DNA of 64,000 nucleotides. Origin: Rhodococcus sp. Leaf278. GTDB taxonomy: Bacteria > Actinomycetota > Actinomycetes > Mycobacteriales > Mycobacteriaceae. Under the pieces are notes generated by a model that worked only from the letters and a program-made list of their open reading frames with translations, searched no databases and was not told where the DNA came from. Of the stretch, positions 30,181-38,811 are shown one piece after another. The stretch lies in NCBI RefSeq assembly GCF_001426085.1, contig NZ_LMRR01000034.1, positions 186,001-250,000 on the forward strand. Reading direction: 5' to 3'. Numbering within the stretch: position 1 is the stretch's first letter; the number at the start of each line of letters is the position of its first letter. A program made the translations under genes and the position numbers.

Positions 30181-30194
30181 AGGGGGGGGAGTGG

Positions 30195-31277
30195 TCAGAC
30201 CCTGTTCGCCGATCCCACGGCCTCTGCGATGGTGGCGAACCCGTTCTGCGCCAGGCGCGCCGACAGTCCCCGGTGAATGCCCTTGATCCACAGCGGGCCG
30301 CCGTAGATGAACCCCGTATAGCCCTGAACCAAAGACGCTCCCGCAGTGATGCGCTCCCAGGCCTGCGCCTCGGTTTCGATTCCCCCGACGGAGATCAACG
30401 TCAGTCGGGTACCCACTCGGCGGTACAGCCGCCGCAGTACCTCGAGCGATCGCTCAGCCACCGGTGCGCCGGACAGGCCTCCAGCTCCGATAGCGGACAC
30501 CACGTCTGCCTCGGTGCGCAGGCCCGCGCGCGAGATCGTCGTATTGGTGGCCACGATGCCGTCGAGTCCGAGTTCGACGGCCAGATCGGCCACGGCATCG
30601 ATGTCCTCGTCGGAGAGGTCAGGGGCAATCTTGACCAGTACCGGCACGGTCACCACCGATTGCACCGCGACCAGGATCGGTCGTAGCGATTCGACTGCCT
30701 GTAGGTCACGGAGACCCGGCGTGTTCGGTGAGCTCACGTTGACGACGACGAAGTCTGCCAGTGGGCCCAGCAAACGAGCGCTGGACGTGTAGTCCGCAGC
30801 AGCGCCGGCGGGCTCCACGATCTTGGTCTTGCCGATGTTGGCACCGATGGGGATGCGGGTACGCCTCGAGCGCAACCGCTCGGCGGCATGCGCTGCACCG
30901 TGGTTGTTGAAGCCCATGCGGTTCACGATGGCGCGATCGAGAGGCAACCGAAACAGTCGAGGCGTGGGGTTGCCGGGCTGGCCCTGCGCCGTCACGGTAC
31001 CGATCTCGGCAAACCCGAACCCGATGGGCTCCCAGGCATCGATGCCGTCTGCATTCTTGTCGAAGCCGGCCGCCAGACCGAGCGGAGCTGGGAAGTCGAT
31101 GCCGAACACGGTCGAACGAAGCCGCGGGTCTCGAACCACGAAAGCCTTCTCGGCCAGGACGCGCAGCGGAGGTACCACCGCCACGGCACGGAGAACAGCG
31201 AAGGCGAGATGGTGTATCCGCTCCGGTGGCACGAGGAACATCAGGCGCAACAGCGCGCGGTACAGACGGTCTCCCAC
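30195..31277 (-). CDS. pyrD: Dihydroorotate dehydrogenase (quinone), class 2
   Basis: Fourth step of UMP synthesis: oxidises dihydroorotate to orotate with FMN and quinone at the membrane. The 360-residue length with an N-terminal hydrophobic/amphipathic helix ([27 protein letters not shown]) marks class 2. Seen motifs: [56 protein letters not shown] (catalytic Ser region), [18 protein letters not shown], and [34 protein letters not shown] for FMN phosphate. ATG 31277 is the start. Confidence 0.97.
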   Translation of the reverse strand: MGDRLYRALLRLMFLVPPERIHHLAFAVLRAVAVVPPLRVLAEKAFVVRDPRLRSTVFGIDFPAPLGLAAGFDKNADGIDAWEPIGFGFAEIGTVTAQGQPGNPTPRLFRLPLDRAIVNRMGFNNHGAAHAAERLRSRRTRIPIGANIGKTKIVEPAGAAADYTSSARLLGPLADFVVVNVSSPNTPGLRDLQAVESLRPILVAVQSVVTVPVLVKIAPDLSDEDIDAVADLAVELGLDGIVATNTTISRAGLRTEADVVSAIGAGGLSGAPVAERSLEVLRRLYRRVGTRLTLISVGGIETEAQAWERITAGASLVQGYTGFIYGGPLWIKGIHRGLSARLAQNGFATIAEAVGSANRV

Positions 31278-31359
31278 GGTCTTCTTTCCGATCGATCAGG
31301 CTTCGGCGGACATGCTGAGGCGGAATGTTCACTGCGGTCGGACAGTACTGCTGCGAACG

Positions 31360-31620
31360 TCAGATTCCAGGCTCCGGGATGTGATGCGCAGTCTTCTTCC
31401 GCTTCAGCAGAACGCGCCGGCTGCCGTCGGTGTACAGCCGAACTCGCGACAGTTCCCAGCCGCCGAACTCCGCCTGGATCGCCAGCCTCATCGACGCCGT
31501 GACCCGGGTGACGTCCGGTGGCAGCCGCAGCGGAACGTATTCCCAATCGTCGGAGGGCGACACTTCCCATCCGACGGGCATCTTGGCTCGTCCCGGCGTC
31601 GAATTCTCGTGTGCGTTCAC
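31360..31620 (-). CDS. DUF5703 family protein
   Basis: 86-residue small actinobacterial protein: WEVSPSDDWEYVPLRLPPDVTR, MRLAIQAEFGGWELSRVRLY and RRVLLKRKK are the conserved parts, giving a compact alpha/beta domain with a basic C-terminus. The function is unknown. The GTG start at 31620 is well supported by AAGGAGG placed four bases upstream. It lies between pyrD and the lipoprotein gene, all on the minus strand. A copy of the dispersed repeat (31642-31666) lies between it and the lipoprotein gene. Confidence 0.82.
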   Translation of the reverse strand: MNAHENSTPGRAKMPVGWEVSPSDDWEYVPLRLPPDVTRVTASMRLAIQAEFGGWELSRVRLYTDGSRRVLLKRKKTAHHIPEPGI

Positions 31621-31641
31621 ATGCCTCCTTGGCTTCCTGAT

Positions 31642-31666
31642 GGGTCGTTCCTGCAGGCTCCACTCC
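31642..31666 (+). repeat. Dispersed intergenic repeat copy
   Basis: GGGTCGTTCCTGCAGGCTCC followed by ACTCC. It matches the copies at 2828-2849 and 47183-47206 except for one extra base (T). The inner part GCAGG-N7-CCTGC can pair as a short hairpin. Confidence 0.8.
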
Positions 31667-31674
31667 TGCCCAGC

Positions 31675-32700
31675 TCAACGACCCGCGGAAGGGATGCGCT
31701 GCAGCCCGTCGCCCGTCGCCGATCCGATGTACAGGTCGCCGGTGTTGTCGTCGACGGCAATCGAATCAGGCTGCCGCACAGTGGCCAACCGCTCGGTCTC
31801 GACGGGAATTCCGGTATCGAGTGTGTACCCGACCACCTCGTTGAGGGCGGGCAGTGTCACCCACGTGACGCCGGACTGTTCATCGTAGGCGATCGCCCAT
31901 GGCTTCGACCCGACCGGAAACCGCTGTCGCATGAGCAGGTCGTGCGAGGTGAAGACGAGCAACTCCGTGCCGGTCGAATCGGTGACCAGAAGCCGACCGA
32001 AGTCGTCGCTGGTCATCTCCGCGGCACCTTCGCCGGCCCGCAGAGCCACTCCGAGGGTGCCGTCGTCCAGATTCACATCGGTCACCGACGTCTGGCTGCG
32101 ATCGAGAACCGAGACGCCCTTCGGTGTACTGGCCAACGCGTCGGCCGAGGTCACACTTCCTCCGGAGACCGTGCTGGTCACCTGTCCGCTCGCGTCGAAG
32201 AGGCGGATTGCGCCGGTATCGTCGCCGACGGCAGTCGTGCCGTCGGGCAGGTCGGCAGCCGACAGGGCATTCGATTCGACGGCCAGATCGGTGCGCTGCC
32301 CGTCCGAGACATCGATCCTGGCCACGGAACCGTTCATGGGAACCAGGACGGTCGAATCCCGGCCTGCAACCAGTGCTGCGCCGGTAGAGCCGAGGTCGAT
32401 CACACGCGCCTCCGCCGACGCGTCGCTGCGAACCAGACTGACCGAGGTCGATTGCTCGGTCAGTGCCACCAAGGTGCGGGTGACAGGATCGAAGGTGAGC
32501 GCGTCGATCGGCGCGAAGTCGGTGACGATCCCGGCAGGACTCACCGCCGTCTCGGGGGACTGGGCCGGTGGCAGCGGTTCGACGGAAATCTCGTCGGCAT
32601 TCTCGTCGTCGCTCGAACACCCGCTCACCGACACCACTGTGATCACGGCGAGTGCGGATGCAACTGCCGCTCGAACGGTACGAGCCGACGGTGTTGGCAT
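31675..32700 (-). CDS. LppL-like lipoprotein, predicted beta-propeller
   Basis: 341-residue lipoprotein, matching the position of lppL (Rv2138). It has a signal peptide (AAVASALAVITVVSVSGC) with lipobox VSGC at about residues 25-28, then an acidic linker. The rest shows repeating Asp/Gly-rich blades (ALVALTEQST, GVSVLDRSQT, IAYDEQSGVTWVTL, IAVDDNTGDLYIGSATGDGL), suggesting a beta-propeller on the outside of the membrane. The ATG at 32700 with AAGGAAG upstream is chosen over longer ORF extensions. The function is unknown. Confidence 0.85.
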   Translation of the reverse strand: MPTPSARTVRAAVASALAVITVVSVSGCSSDDENADEISVEPLPPAQSPETAVSPAGIVTDFAPIDALTFDPVTRTLVALTEQSTSVSLVRSDASAEARVIDLGSTGAALVAGRDSTVLVPMNGSVARIDVSDGQRTDLAVESNALSAADLPDGTTAVGDDTGAIRLFDASGQVTSTVSGGSVTSADALASTPKGVSVLDRSQTSVTDVNLDDGTLGVALRAGEGAAEMTSDDFGRLLVTDSTGTELLVFTSHDLLMRQRFPVGSKPWAIAYDEQSGVTWVTLPALNEVVGYTLDTGIPVETERLATVRQPDSIAVDDNTGDLYIGSATGDGLQRIPSAGR

Positions 32701-32860
32701 GGAACCGAACCTACTTCCTTGGTGACACTGCCCTGTTGTGCCGATGCCACATCTGTACCAGCGTGCGACGATCCCGGTGAAATCGACCGTGCTGGATCGG
32801 GTGTCGACCGGCCGTGCCGGGTGAAGCGGTAGCGTTGATCGTCCGAGGTGAACGCACGAC

Positions 32861-33226
32861 ATGGGAGTGGACGTGGAATCCGAGGAAGCACACTTCGCCG
32901 TCGAAGAAGTCAATGCCGGAACGCATGCGAACGGTTTCGGGCACACCGACGACGGTCGGGCGTTCGCGTTTCGGGTGCACCGCAGCACGTTGTACGTGGA
33001 GATCTACCGGGCCGACGTACGGTCCCCGGTGCCGGATCGGTCCGAGGTCGAAGCGGTGTCCGAACACTCGGTCACCGAGATCGATCTGACCGACGAACGC
33101 AGCATCATCGGTGTGGTGCGTGACGCGGTCGTACATGCGCAGCACTTGTCCGATGTGTCACAGCGAGACACGACGGCCGTCCGAGCGTTCTTCAACCGAG
33201 TCAATTCGGTGTTGGAGGGTTTCTGA
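32861..33226 (+). CDS. Hypothetical protein
   Basis: 121-residue acidic protein I do not recognise. It has no membrane segment or signal peptide. The middle (FAFRVHRSTLYVEIYRADVRSPVPDR) looks like antiparallel strands and the end (VVRDAVVHAQHLSDVSQRDT) is helical. It lies between a divergent lipoprotein gene and a convergent aldo/keto reductase, with coding-like codon use. Start ATG 32861; GTG 32867 and 32873 are alternatives. It may belong with neighbouring Rv2137c/Rv2138-type genes, but I could not assign it. Confidence 0.6.
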   Translation: MGVDVESEEAHFAVEEVNAGTHANGFGHTDDGRAFAFRVHRSTLYVEIYRADVRSPVPDRSEVEAVSEHSVTEIDLTDERSIIGVVRDAVVHAQHLSDVSQRDTTAVRAFFNRVNSVLEGF

Positions 33227-33253
33227 CGCGCAACGCAGTTCGCGGGCGCGCGA

Positions 33254-34186
33254 TCAGGCGCTGACGTCGTCCAGCGCGGACGCGATCGCCGCCGGTAGCT
33301 CGAGTTCCTCGGCCATCAGGGCACCCATCAGTTGGGCAAGATCGCGAGCTCCCACGATGGCACTGCTCACGCCCGGACGATCCCGAGCCCACGCCAGTGC
33401 TACGACGAGGGGAGAGGTCGCGAGCCCGTCGGCTGCGGTGACGGCAGCATCGACGATGCTGACCGCAGAATCGGTGAGGTAGGACAGCACGGACTCGGCG
33501 TGCAACTCGTCGGCACCGCGGGAATCTGCAGGAATGCCGTTGCGATACTTGCCCGTCAACACGCCACCCGCGAGCGGAATTGCGGCCAGCACACCGATGC
33601 CGTGGTGATGTGCGGCAGGAATCAACTCGTCCTCGATACCGCGGGCCAGCAGGGAGTACTCCGCCTGCGTGGCCACGATTCGACCGGTATCGGCTGCGCC
33701 CGCTGCCGTCGCCAACTGCCAGCCGAGGTAGCCGCGGGCACCGGTGTAGCGAACCCGTCCGCTGGTGACGGCGTAATCGAGCGTCGCCGCGACCTCGTCG
33801 ACAGGTGTCATCGGGTCCCAGGCCGCCACCTGCCACAAGTCGAGATAGTCCGTTCCGAGCTCGCGCAGCGTGGCATCCAGCTGTCCGAGAAGACCACGTC
33901 GTGAGCAGTCGATGTCGTATCGGCCGTGCCGCGGGTTCAACCCCGCTGCACTGCTGATCACCAGTTCGTCCCTGGGGACCACGTCGTCGAGCAGCTCGGC
34001 GAGGACGCGCTGCGCCCGACCGTCCCCGTACGCCGGGGAAGTGTCGACCAGGGTGCCACCGGCCTCGGCGAACGCCGACAGTTGCGCTGCGGCGTCGTCG
34101 CCGTCGGTTCCGCTGCCCCATCCGAGCGTGCCGAGCCCGAGCCTGGAGACTCGGAGTCCGCTGGTGCCGACCGATCTCTGCTTCAT
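33254..34186 (-). CDS. Aldo/keto reductase
   Basis: 310-residue NADPH-dependent oxidoreductase of the aldo/keto reductase superfamily (Rv2298/YajO-like). The catalytic tetrad context is visible: GTLVDTSPAYGDGRAQRVLAELL (Asp, Tyr), VISSAAG (in place of the usual catalytic Lys segment VITKxG), and LDLWQVAAWDP (in place of the usual LxQ-x-H). So the Lys and His positions read Ser and Ala or Trp, which is unusual. The phosphate-binding end VVALAWARDRPGVSSAIVGARDLAQL is normal. The substrate is unknown and activity is uncertain. Confidence 0.8.
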   Translation of the reverse strand: MKQRSVGTSGLRVSRLGLGTLGWGSGTDGDDAAAQLSAFAEAGGTLVDTSPAYGDGRAQRVLAELLDDVVPRDELVISSAAGLNPRHGRYDIDCSRRGLLGQLDATLRELGTDYLDLWQVAAWDPMTPVDEVAATLDYAVTSGRVRYTGARGYLGWQLATAAGAADTGRIVATQAEYSLLARGIEDELIPAAHHHGIGVLAAIPLAGGVLTGKYRNGIPADSRGADELHAESVLSYLTDSAVSIVDAAVTAADGLATSPLVVALAWARDRPGVSSAIVGARDLAQLMGALMAEELELPAAIASALDDVSA

Positions 34187-34227
34187 ATGTGCCGAATGTC
34201 CTTTTACGTGTGATCCTCGGTGTCGAA

Positions 34228-34245
34228 CTGCACTGCCGCCAGTGC
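34228..34245. promoter_or_regulatory. Inverted repeat TGCACTG-CCGC-CAGTGCA
   Basis: A perfect 7-bp inverted repeat with a 4-base centre lies in the divergent region between the aldo/keto reductase and uppP. It may be an operator; no regulator gene is adjacent. Confidence 0.3.
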
Positions 34246-34436
34246 ACAGTAGTGCGCCCGGCTGCTGTCTGTGAATGTGCCGCGCCGCGTCGTTCGGCTC
34301 GGTACGAACCCGTGGCGCCGGGTACGGTCGTCCCCGTGAATCGCGAATTCAGGGGGCGGGCCGTGGGCCACGCATCGGTAACGAAGAGTCCATCCGCTTC
34401 CATGTCGGAGATGTCGATGTCGGATCGGGGTTCCGC

Positions 34437-35276
34437 ATGATCGACATGACGTGGCTGCAAGCGATCATTCTCGGTGCCGTGCAGGGGTTGACGGAATTTC
34501 TGCCGATTTCCTCGTCGGGCCACCTCCGAATCGTGTCCGGAGTCTTCTGGAACGAGGACGCCGGTGCCTCGTTCACCGCCGTGACGCAACTCGGCACCGA
34601 AGCCGCAGTGCTGCTGTTCTTCTGGCGCGACATCGTACGGATTGTCAAAGCCTGGTTCGTCGGGCTGACGAAGAGGGACGAACGGGGTCTCGACTACCGG
34701 ATGGGGTGGTACGTGATCATCGCCACCATCCCCATCGGTGTGCTCGGCCTGCTCTTCAAGGACCAGATCCGAACCGGTGCCCGCAACCTGTATCTCATCG
34801 CGTTCATGCTCATCGCGTTCGCCATCGTCATCGCGGTAGCGGAGAAGGTCGGCCGCAAGGAACGTCCGATCGAGAAGTTGACCACCCGCGACGGCATCGT
34901 CATGGGTCTGGCGCAGTGTCTGGCATTGATTCCCGGAGTGTCTCGCTCCGGCGCGACGACGAGCGCAGGCCTGTTTCTCGGCCTCGAACGCGAAGCAGCC
35001 GTGCGATTCTCGTTTCTGCTCGCCATTCCGGCGGTGACCGCCTCCGGATTGTTCTCGCTGCCCGACGCCTTCGAGCCGGTCGGCACGGGACTGGCCGCGT
35101 CCGGCCCGCAATTGCTGGTGGCAACCGTCATCGCTTTCGGCCTCGGCTACGCCTCGATTGCCTGGCTTCTCAAGTTCGTAGCGAACCATTCGCTGTACTG
35201 GTTCGTCGGGTACCGGATCGTGCTCGGAGTTGTGGTTCTCGGCTTGTTGGCCGGCGGGGTCGTATCCGCTACGTGA
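34437..35276 (+). CDS. uppP: Undecaprenyl-diphosphate phosphatase (BacA/UppP)
   Basis: Integral membrane enzyme that recycles undecaprenyl pyrophosphate to the monophosphate carrier used for peptidoglycan and arabinogalactan; also gives bacitracin resistance. The 279-residue protein has about eight membrane segments. The two catalytic regions are intact: [13 protein letters not shown] near residue 16, and [20 protein letters not shown] near residue 162 with the conserved Ser-Arg. ATG 34437 fits the family start; upstream in-frame codons are not credible. It is followed 25 bp later by the histidine phosphatase, as in Rv2136c-Rv2135c. Confidence 0.95.
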   Translation: MIDMTWLQAIILGAVQGLTEFLPISSSGHLRIVSGVFWNEDAGASFTAVTQLGTEAAVLLFFWRDIVRIVKAWFVGLTKRDERGLDYRMGWYVIIATIPIGVLGLLFKDQIRTGARNLYLIAFMLIAFAIVIAVAEKVGRKERPIEKLTTRDGIVMGLAQCLALIPGVSRSGATTSAGLFLGLEREAAVRFSFLLAIPAVTASGLFSLPDAFEPVGTGLAASGPQLLVATVIAFGLGYASIAWLLKFVANHSLYWFVGYRIVLGVVVLGLLAGGVVSAT

Positions 35277-35301
35277 AGCCCGCCTCGTTAGGCTCGGAGC
35301 A

Positions 35302-36009
35302 ATGACAGTCATCTTGCTTCGGCACGGCCGCTCGACGTCGAACACCGCGGGCACTCTCGCGGGTCGCAGTGCCGGCATCGAACTCGACGACCGCGGGCGC
35401 GAGCAGGCGCAGGCGGTAGCGGATCGCCTCGGTGAGCTTCCGGTTGCCGAGATCGTCCGTTCGCCGTTGCTCCGGTGTGAGCAGACGGTGGAGCCGTTGG
35501 CCGCCAAGCTCGGCATGTCGCCGGTGGTCGAGGACCGTCTGGTGGAAGTGGATTACGGGCAGTGGACCGGTCGGACGATCAAGGAGTTGTTGGCCGAGCC
35601 GCTGTGGAAGGTGGTTCAGCAGCATCCGTCGGCAGCTGTGTTTCCCGACGGCGAAGGTCTGGCGACGGTGCAGCAGCGCGCGGTGCAGGCCGTGCGGGAG
35701 CACGACGCCCGGTTGGCTGCGCAGCACGGCCGGGACGTGCTGTGGGTTGCCTGCTCACACGGCGATGTCATCAAGTCGGTGCTCTCGGATGCGATGGGTG
35801 CCCACCTGGACTCGTTCCAGCGCATCGTCGCCGACCCGGCATCGATCAGTGTCGTTCGCTACACCTCCACGCGGCCGTTCGTTCTGCGGACCAACGACAC
35901 CGGGTCCGATCTCAGCGCCTTCGTTCCGAAGGCCGAGGAGCCCGACGCGTCGGAATCGGACGTTTCGAGCTCTTCGGACGCGGTCGTCGGCGGTGGCGCG
36001 GGCAGCTAG
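35302..36009 (+). CDS. Histidine phosphatase family protein (phosphoglycerate-mutase-like)
   Basis: 235-residue branch-1 histidine phosphatase. The catalytic RHG motif is in ILLRHGRSTSNTAG; other elements are RSPLLRCEQT, LVEVDYGQWTGR (catalytic acid) and WVACSHGDVIKSV (second His). The last 40 residues are Ser/Asp-rich and disordered. It is annotated in mycobacteria as Rv2135c; the substrate is unknown, and the specificity loop gives no reason to call it glycolytic. It heads a plus-strand cluster with DUF3090, SCO1664-family and mshC. Confidence 0.9.
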   Translation: MTVILLRHGRSTSNTAGTLAGRSAGIELDDRGREQAQAVADRLGELPVAEIVRSPLLRCEQTVEPLAAKLGMSPVVEDRLVEVDYGQWTGRTIKELLAEPLWKVVQQHPSAAVFPDGEGLATVQQRAVQAVREHDARLAAQHGRDVLWVACSHGDVIKSVLSDAMGAHLDSFQRIVADPASISVVRYTSTRPFVLRTNDTGSDLSAFVPKAEEPDASESDVSSSSDAVVGGGAGS

Positions 36010-36145
36010 GGCGGGCGATTCGGCGCCGAAGCCCCCATCGGTGGCAGGCTGGAGAGCAAGCAATACCGTCCATGGTCCATCTGTGGCCGATAATGAAGGT
36101 TCCGCGATGTGCCACGCGGAGTTGTTCGAGTCGTTAGGAGGTGCA

Positions 36146-36736
36146 ATGCCGCGCGCAATACACGTTTTTCGCACCCCTGATCGTTTCGTTGCCGGGACCG
36201 TTGGTGAACCGGGCGACCGAACGTTCTTTCTGCAAGCAGTGCACGACGCACGGGTGGTGTCGGTCGCGTTGGAAAAGCAGCAGGTTCAGGTCCTGGCCGA
36301 CCGGGTGGGGCTTCTGCTCGAAGAAGTGCATCGCAGATTCGGAGCCGATGTGCCGGCCGAGGAAGCGGACACCGTCGATACCAGCCCACTTCTGACTCCG
36401 ATCGATACCGAGTTTCGCGTCGGCACGATGGGGCTCGGCTGGGATGCCGATGCCAATGCAGTCGTGGTGGAACTGTTGGCGGTCAGTGAGGTCGAGGTCG
36501 ACGAGTCCGTCGTTCTCGACGACACGGACGAAGGCCCCGATGCAGTGCGGGTGTTCCTGACCCCGGTTCAGGCTCGCGAATTCGCGGTCCGATCCGAACG
36601 TGTGATCGCAGCGGGTCGCGCGCCGTGCCCGTTGTGCGGACTGCCGTTGGCACCCGAGGGACACGTCTGCATTAGAACCAACGGATATCGTCGCGGCGCG
36701 ACCTTCGGACCGGTGACCGAGGTCGACGAGTCTTGA
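36146..36736 (+). CDS. DUF3090 family protein
   Basis: 196-residue actinobacterial DUF3090 protein (Rv2134c type). It opens with RAIHVFRTPDRFVAGTVGEPGDRTFFLQA, and near the C-terminus has a probable zinc site CPLCGLPLAPEGHVC. A near-perfect Shine-Dalgarno (TTAGGAGGTG) precedes the ATG by four bases, which decides the start. The function is unknown. Its stop overlaps the TTG start of the SCO1664-family gene, and this pair travels with mshC across actinobacteria. Confidence 0.9.
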   Translation: MPRAIHVFRTPDRFVAGTVGEPGDRTFFLQAVHDARVVSVALEKQQVQVLADRVGLLLEEVHRRFGADVPAEEADTVDTSPLLTPIDTEFRVGTMGLGWDADANAVVVELLAVSEVEVDESVVLDDTDEGPDAVRVFLTPVQAREFAVRSERVIAAGRAPCPLCGLPLAPEGHVCIRTNGYRRGATFGPVTEVDES

Positions 36737-37545
36737 CCGTCGAGCTGCCTCCGTTCGAGGGACGAAAGACCATGGAGACCGGCGAGCTCACGATCGTCGG
36801 GCGGGTGGTGTCGGCCAGCAATGCCACACTGGTGTGCGAAGCGGGCGAGGGCGATTCTTCTGTCCGATGCGTGTACAAGCCCGTTCGTGGGGAGGTGCCG
36901 CTCTGGGACTTCCCCGACGGCACGCTCGCCGGTCGCGAAGTGGCGTCCTTCGAGATATCCGAGGCACTCGGCTGGGGTGTCATACCGCCGACAGTTCTGC
37001 GCGACGGGCCGTTCGGGCCCGGAATGGTGCAGAAGTGGATCGACACACCCGAGGCTCACGCCGAAGGACGAGTCGACCTCGTCGACATCTGTCGACCCGA
37101 TCTGGTTCCTGCAGGGTGGATTCCGGTGCTGCAGGCGTACGACGGCGAGGGCGAAGAGATCGCGCTGATCCACGCCGACGATCCGCGTCTGCAGCGGATG
37201 GCAGTACTCGACGTGATCCTCAACAACGCCGACCGAAAAGGCGGACACGCGCTCGAAGGTCTCGACGGATACGTATATGGAGTCGATCACGGCATCTGCT
37301 TGCATGCCGAGAACAAATTGCGCACAGTGCTGTGGGGATGGGCCGGCCAGGCAGTCGACGACGCCCTGATGAACGACGTCGTTCGGTTCGTCGAGACCTT
37401 CGACGCCGTCACCGCGCCGCGCATCGTCGACAAGATCACCCTGGCCGAAACTGTCGCAGTCCTCGATCGGGCGCAGGAGCTCATCGCACGCCCCGTCATG
37501 CCGGAGCCCCGTTCGAGCAGACCCATACCCTGGCCCGCCTTCTGA
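36733..37545 (+). CDS. SCO1664-family protein with kinase-like (PI3/PI4K-type) motifs
   Basis: 270-residue protein of the SCO1664 family (Rv2133c type). It shows kinase-like motifs of the phosphatidylinositol-kinase-like fold: VRCVYKPVRGE (Lys), VLDVILNNADRKGGH (Asp and Asn of a catalytic loop) and YGVDHGICLH (Asp of a DHG/DFG-like motif). So it may be an active phosphotransferase; the substrate is unknown. The TTG start at 36733 overlaps the DUF3090 stop (TTGA), a coupling arrangement. mshC follows after 24 bp. Confidence 0.88.
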   Translation: MTVELPPFEGRKTMETGELTIVGRVVSASNATLVCEAGEGDSSVRCVYKPVRGEVPLWDFPDGTLAGREVASFEISEALGWGVIPPTVLRDGPFGPGMVQKWIDTPEAHAEGRVDLVDICRPDLVPAGWIPVLQAYDGEGEEIALIHADDPRLQRMAVLDVILNNADRKGGHALEGLDGYVYGVDHGICLHAENKLRTVLWGWAGQAVDDALMNDVVRFVETFDAVTAPRIVDKITLAETVAVLDRAQELIARPVMPEPRSSRPIPWPAF

Positions 37546-37569
37546 TCGGGCTCGGATAGGCTCGGCTGC

Positions 37570-38811
37570 ATGCATTCTTGGTCCAGCCCGGAGATCCCGA
37601 CAATCCCAGGACAGGGTCCAGCGCTTCGATTGTTCGACACAGCCGACCGCCAGGTCCGTCCCGTCACCCCGGGTTCGACCGCCCGCATGTACGTCTGCGG
37701 CATCACCCCGTACGACGCCACCCATCTGGGACACGCAGCGACGTATCTGACGTTCGACCTGATCAACCGACTGTGGCTCGATGCCGGCGTCGATGTGCAC
37801 TACGTACAGAACGTCACCGATGTCGACGACCCACTGTTCGAGCGCGCCGATCGAGACGGTGAGGACTGGCGCGACCTGGGGGCGCGCGAGATCGAGCTCT
37901 TCCGCGCCGACATGGAAGCACTGCGAGTGATCCCTCCGCGCGACTACATCGGTGCCGTCGAGTCCGTCGACGAGGTCGTCGAACTGGTGGAGAAGTTGGT
38001 CGCGTCCGGTGCCGCGTACGTCGTCGACGACGCCGAGTACCCCGACGTGTACTTCCGTGCCGATGCCACCGAGCAGTTCGGCTACGAGTCCGGTTACGAC
38101 CGCCCCACGATGGACAGGTTCTTCGCCGAGCGCGGTGGCGATCCCGATCGCGTAGGAAAGCGAGATCCACTCGATGCGCTGCTGTGGCGCGCGGTGCGTC
38201 CTGGCGAGCCGTCGTGGCCGTCGCCGTGGGGCCCCGGGCGCCCCGGCTGGCACATCGAGTGCGCCGCGATTGCACTCAATCGCATCTCGACCGGCTTCGA
38301 TATCCAGGGTGGCGGAAGCGATCTCATCTTTCCGCACCACGAATTCTCGGCGGCCCACGCCGAGGCCGCGACCGGTGATCCTCGCTTCGCCCGTCACTAC
38401 GTGCACACCGGAATGATCGGCTTGGACGGCGAGAAGATGTCCAAGAGCCGCGGCAACCTCGTATTCGTCTCGAAGCTCCGCGCGGAGGACGTCGATCCGG
38501 CCGCTGTGCGTCTCGGTCTGTTGTCCGGTCACTACCGGCAGGACCGGCCATGGTCCGACGAGGTACTCGAACGCGCCCACACGCGGCTCGCGCTGTGGCG
38601 TCGGGCAGCCGCGCTCGGGTCCGCAGCGTCGGCAGAGGACGTCGTGAACCGCCTACGTCAGCACCTCGCCGACGACCTCGACACACCCAAGGCGCTCGAC
38701 GCGCTCGACGCATGGGCGAGTTTTGCAGTCGAGCGGGGTGGATCGGATGCGAGCGCACCCGGAGCCTTCGCCGATGCGGTCGACGCTCTGCTCGGAGTGC
38801 CGCTTCGCTAG
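37570..38811 (+). CDS. mshC: Cysteine:GlcN-Ins ligase of mycothiol biosynthesis
   Basis: ATP-dependent ligase joining cysteine to 1-D-myo-inosityl 2-amino-2-deoxy-alpha-D-glucopyranoside, the penultimate step of mycothiol synthesis. The 413-residue protein is related to cysteinyl-tRNA synthetase: [17 protein letters not shown] has the zinc Cys and the HIGH-like motif, [11 protein letters not shown] and [14 protein letters not shown] give further zinc ligands, and [13 protein letters not shown] is the KMSKS loop. The tRNA anticodon domain of CysRS is missing, which marks MshC. Its TAG stop overlaps the stop of the convergent jetD gene. Confidence 0.97.
   Translation: MHSWSSPEIPTIPGQGPALRLFDTADRQVRPVTPGSTARMYVCGITPYDATHLGHAATYLTFDLINRLWLDAGVDVHYVQNVTDVDDPLFERADRDGEDWRDLGAREIELFRADMEALRVIPPRDYIGAVESVDEVVELVEKLVASGAAYVVDDAEYPDVYFRADATEQFGYESGYDRPTMDRFFAERGGDPDRVGKRDPLDALLWRAVRPGEPSWPSPWGPGRPGWHIECAAIALNRISTGFDIQGGGSDLIFPHHEFSAAHAEAATGDPRFARHYVHTGMIGLDGEKMSKSRGNLVFVSKLRAEDVDPAAVRLGLLSGHYRQDRPWSDEVLERAHTRLALWRRAAALGSAASAEDVVNRLRQHLADDLDTPKALDALDAWASFAVERGGSDASAPGAFADAVDALLGVPLR

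Noticed and set aside
36568-38580. Minus-strand ORF of 670 codons opposite the SCO1664-family gene and mshC
   Set aside because: It is an antisense shadow of confidently identified genes; no motif and abnormal composition.
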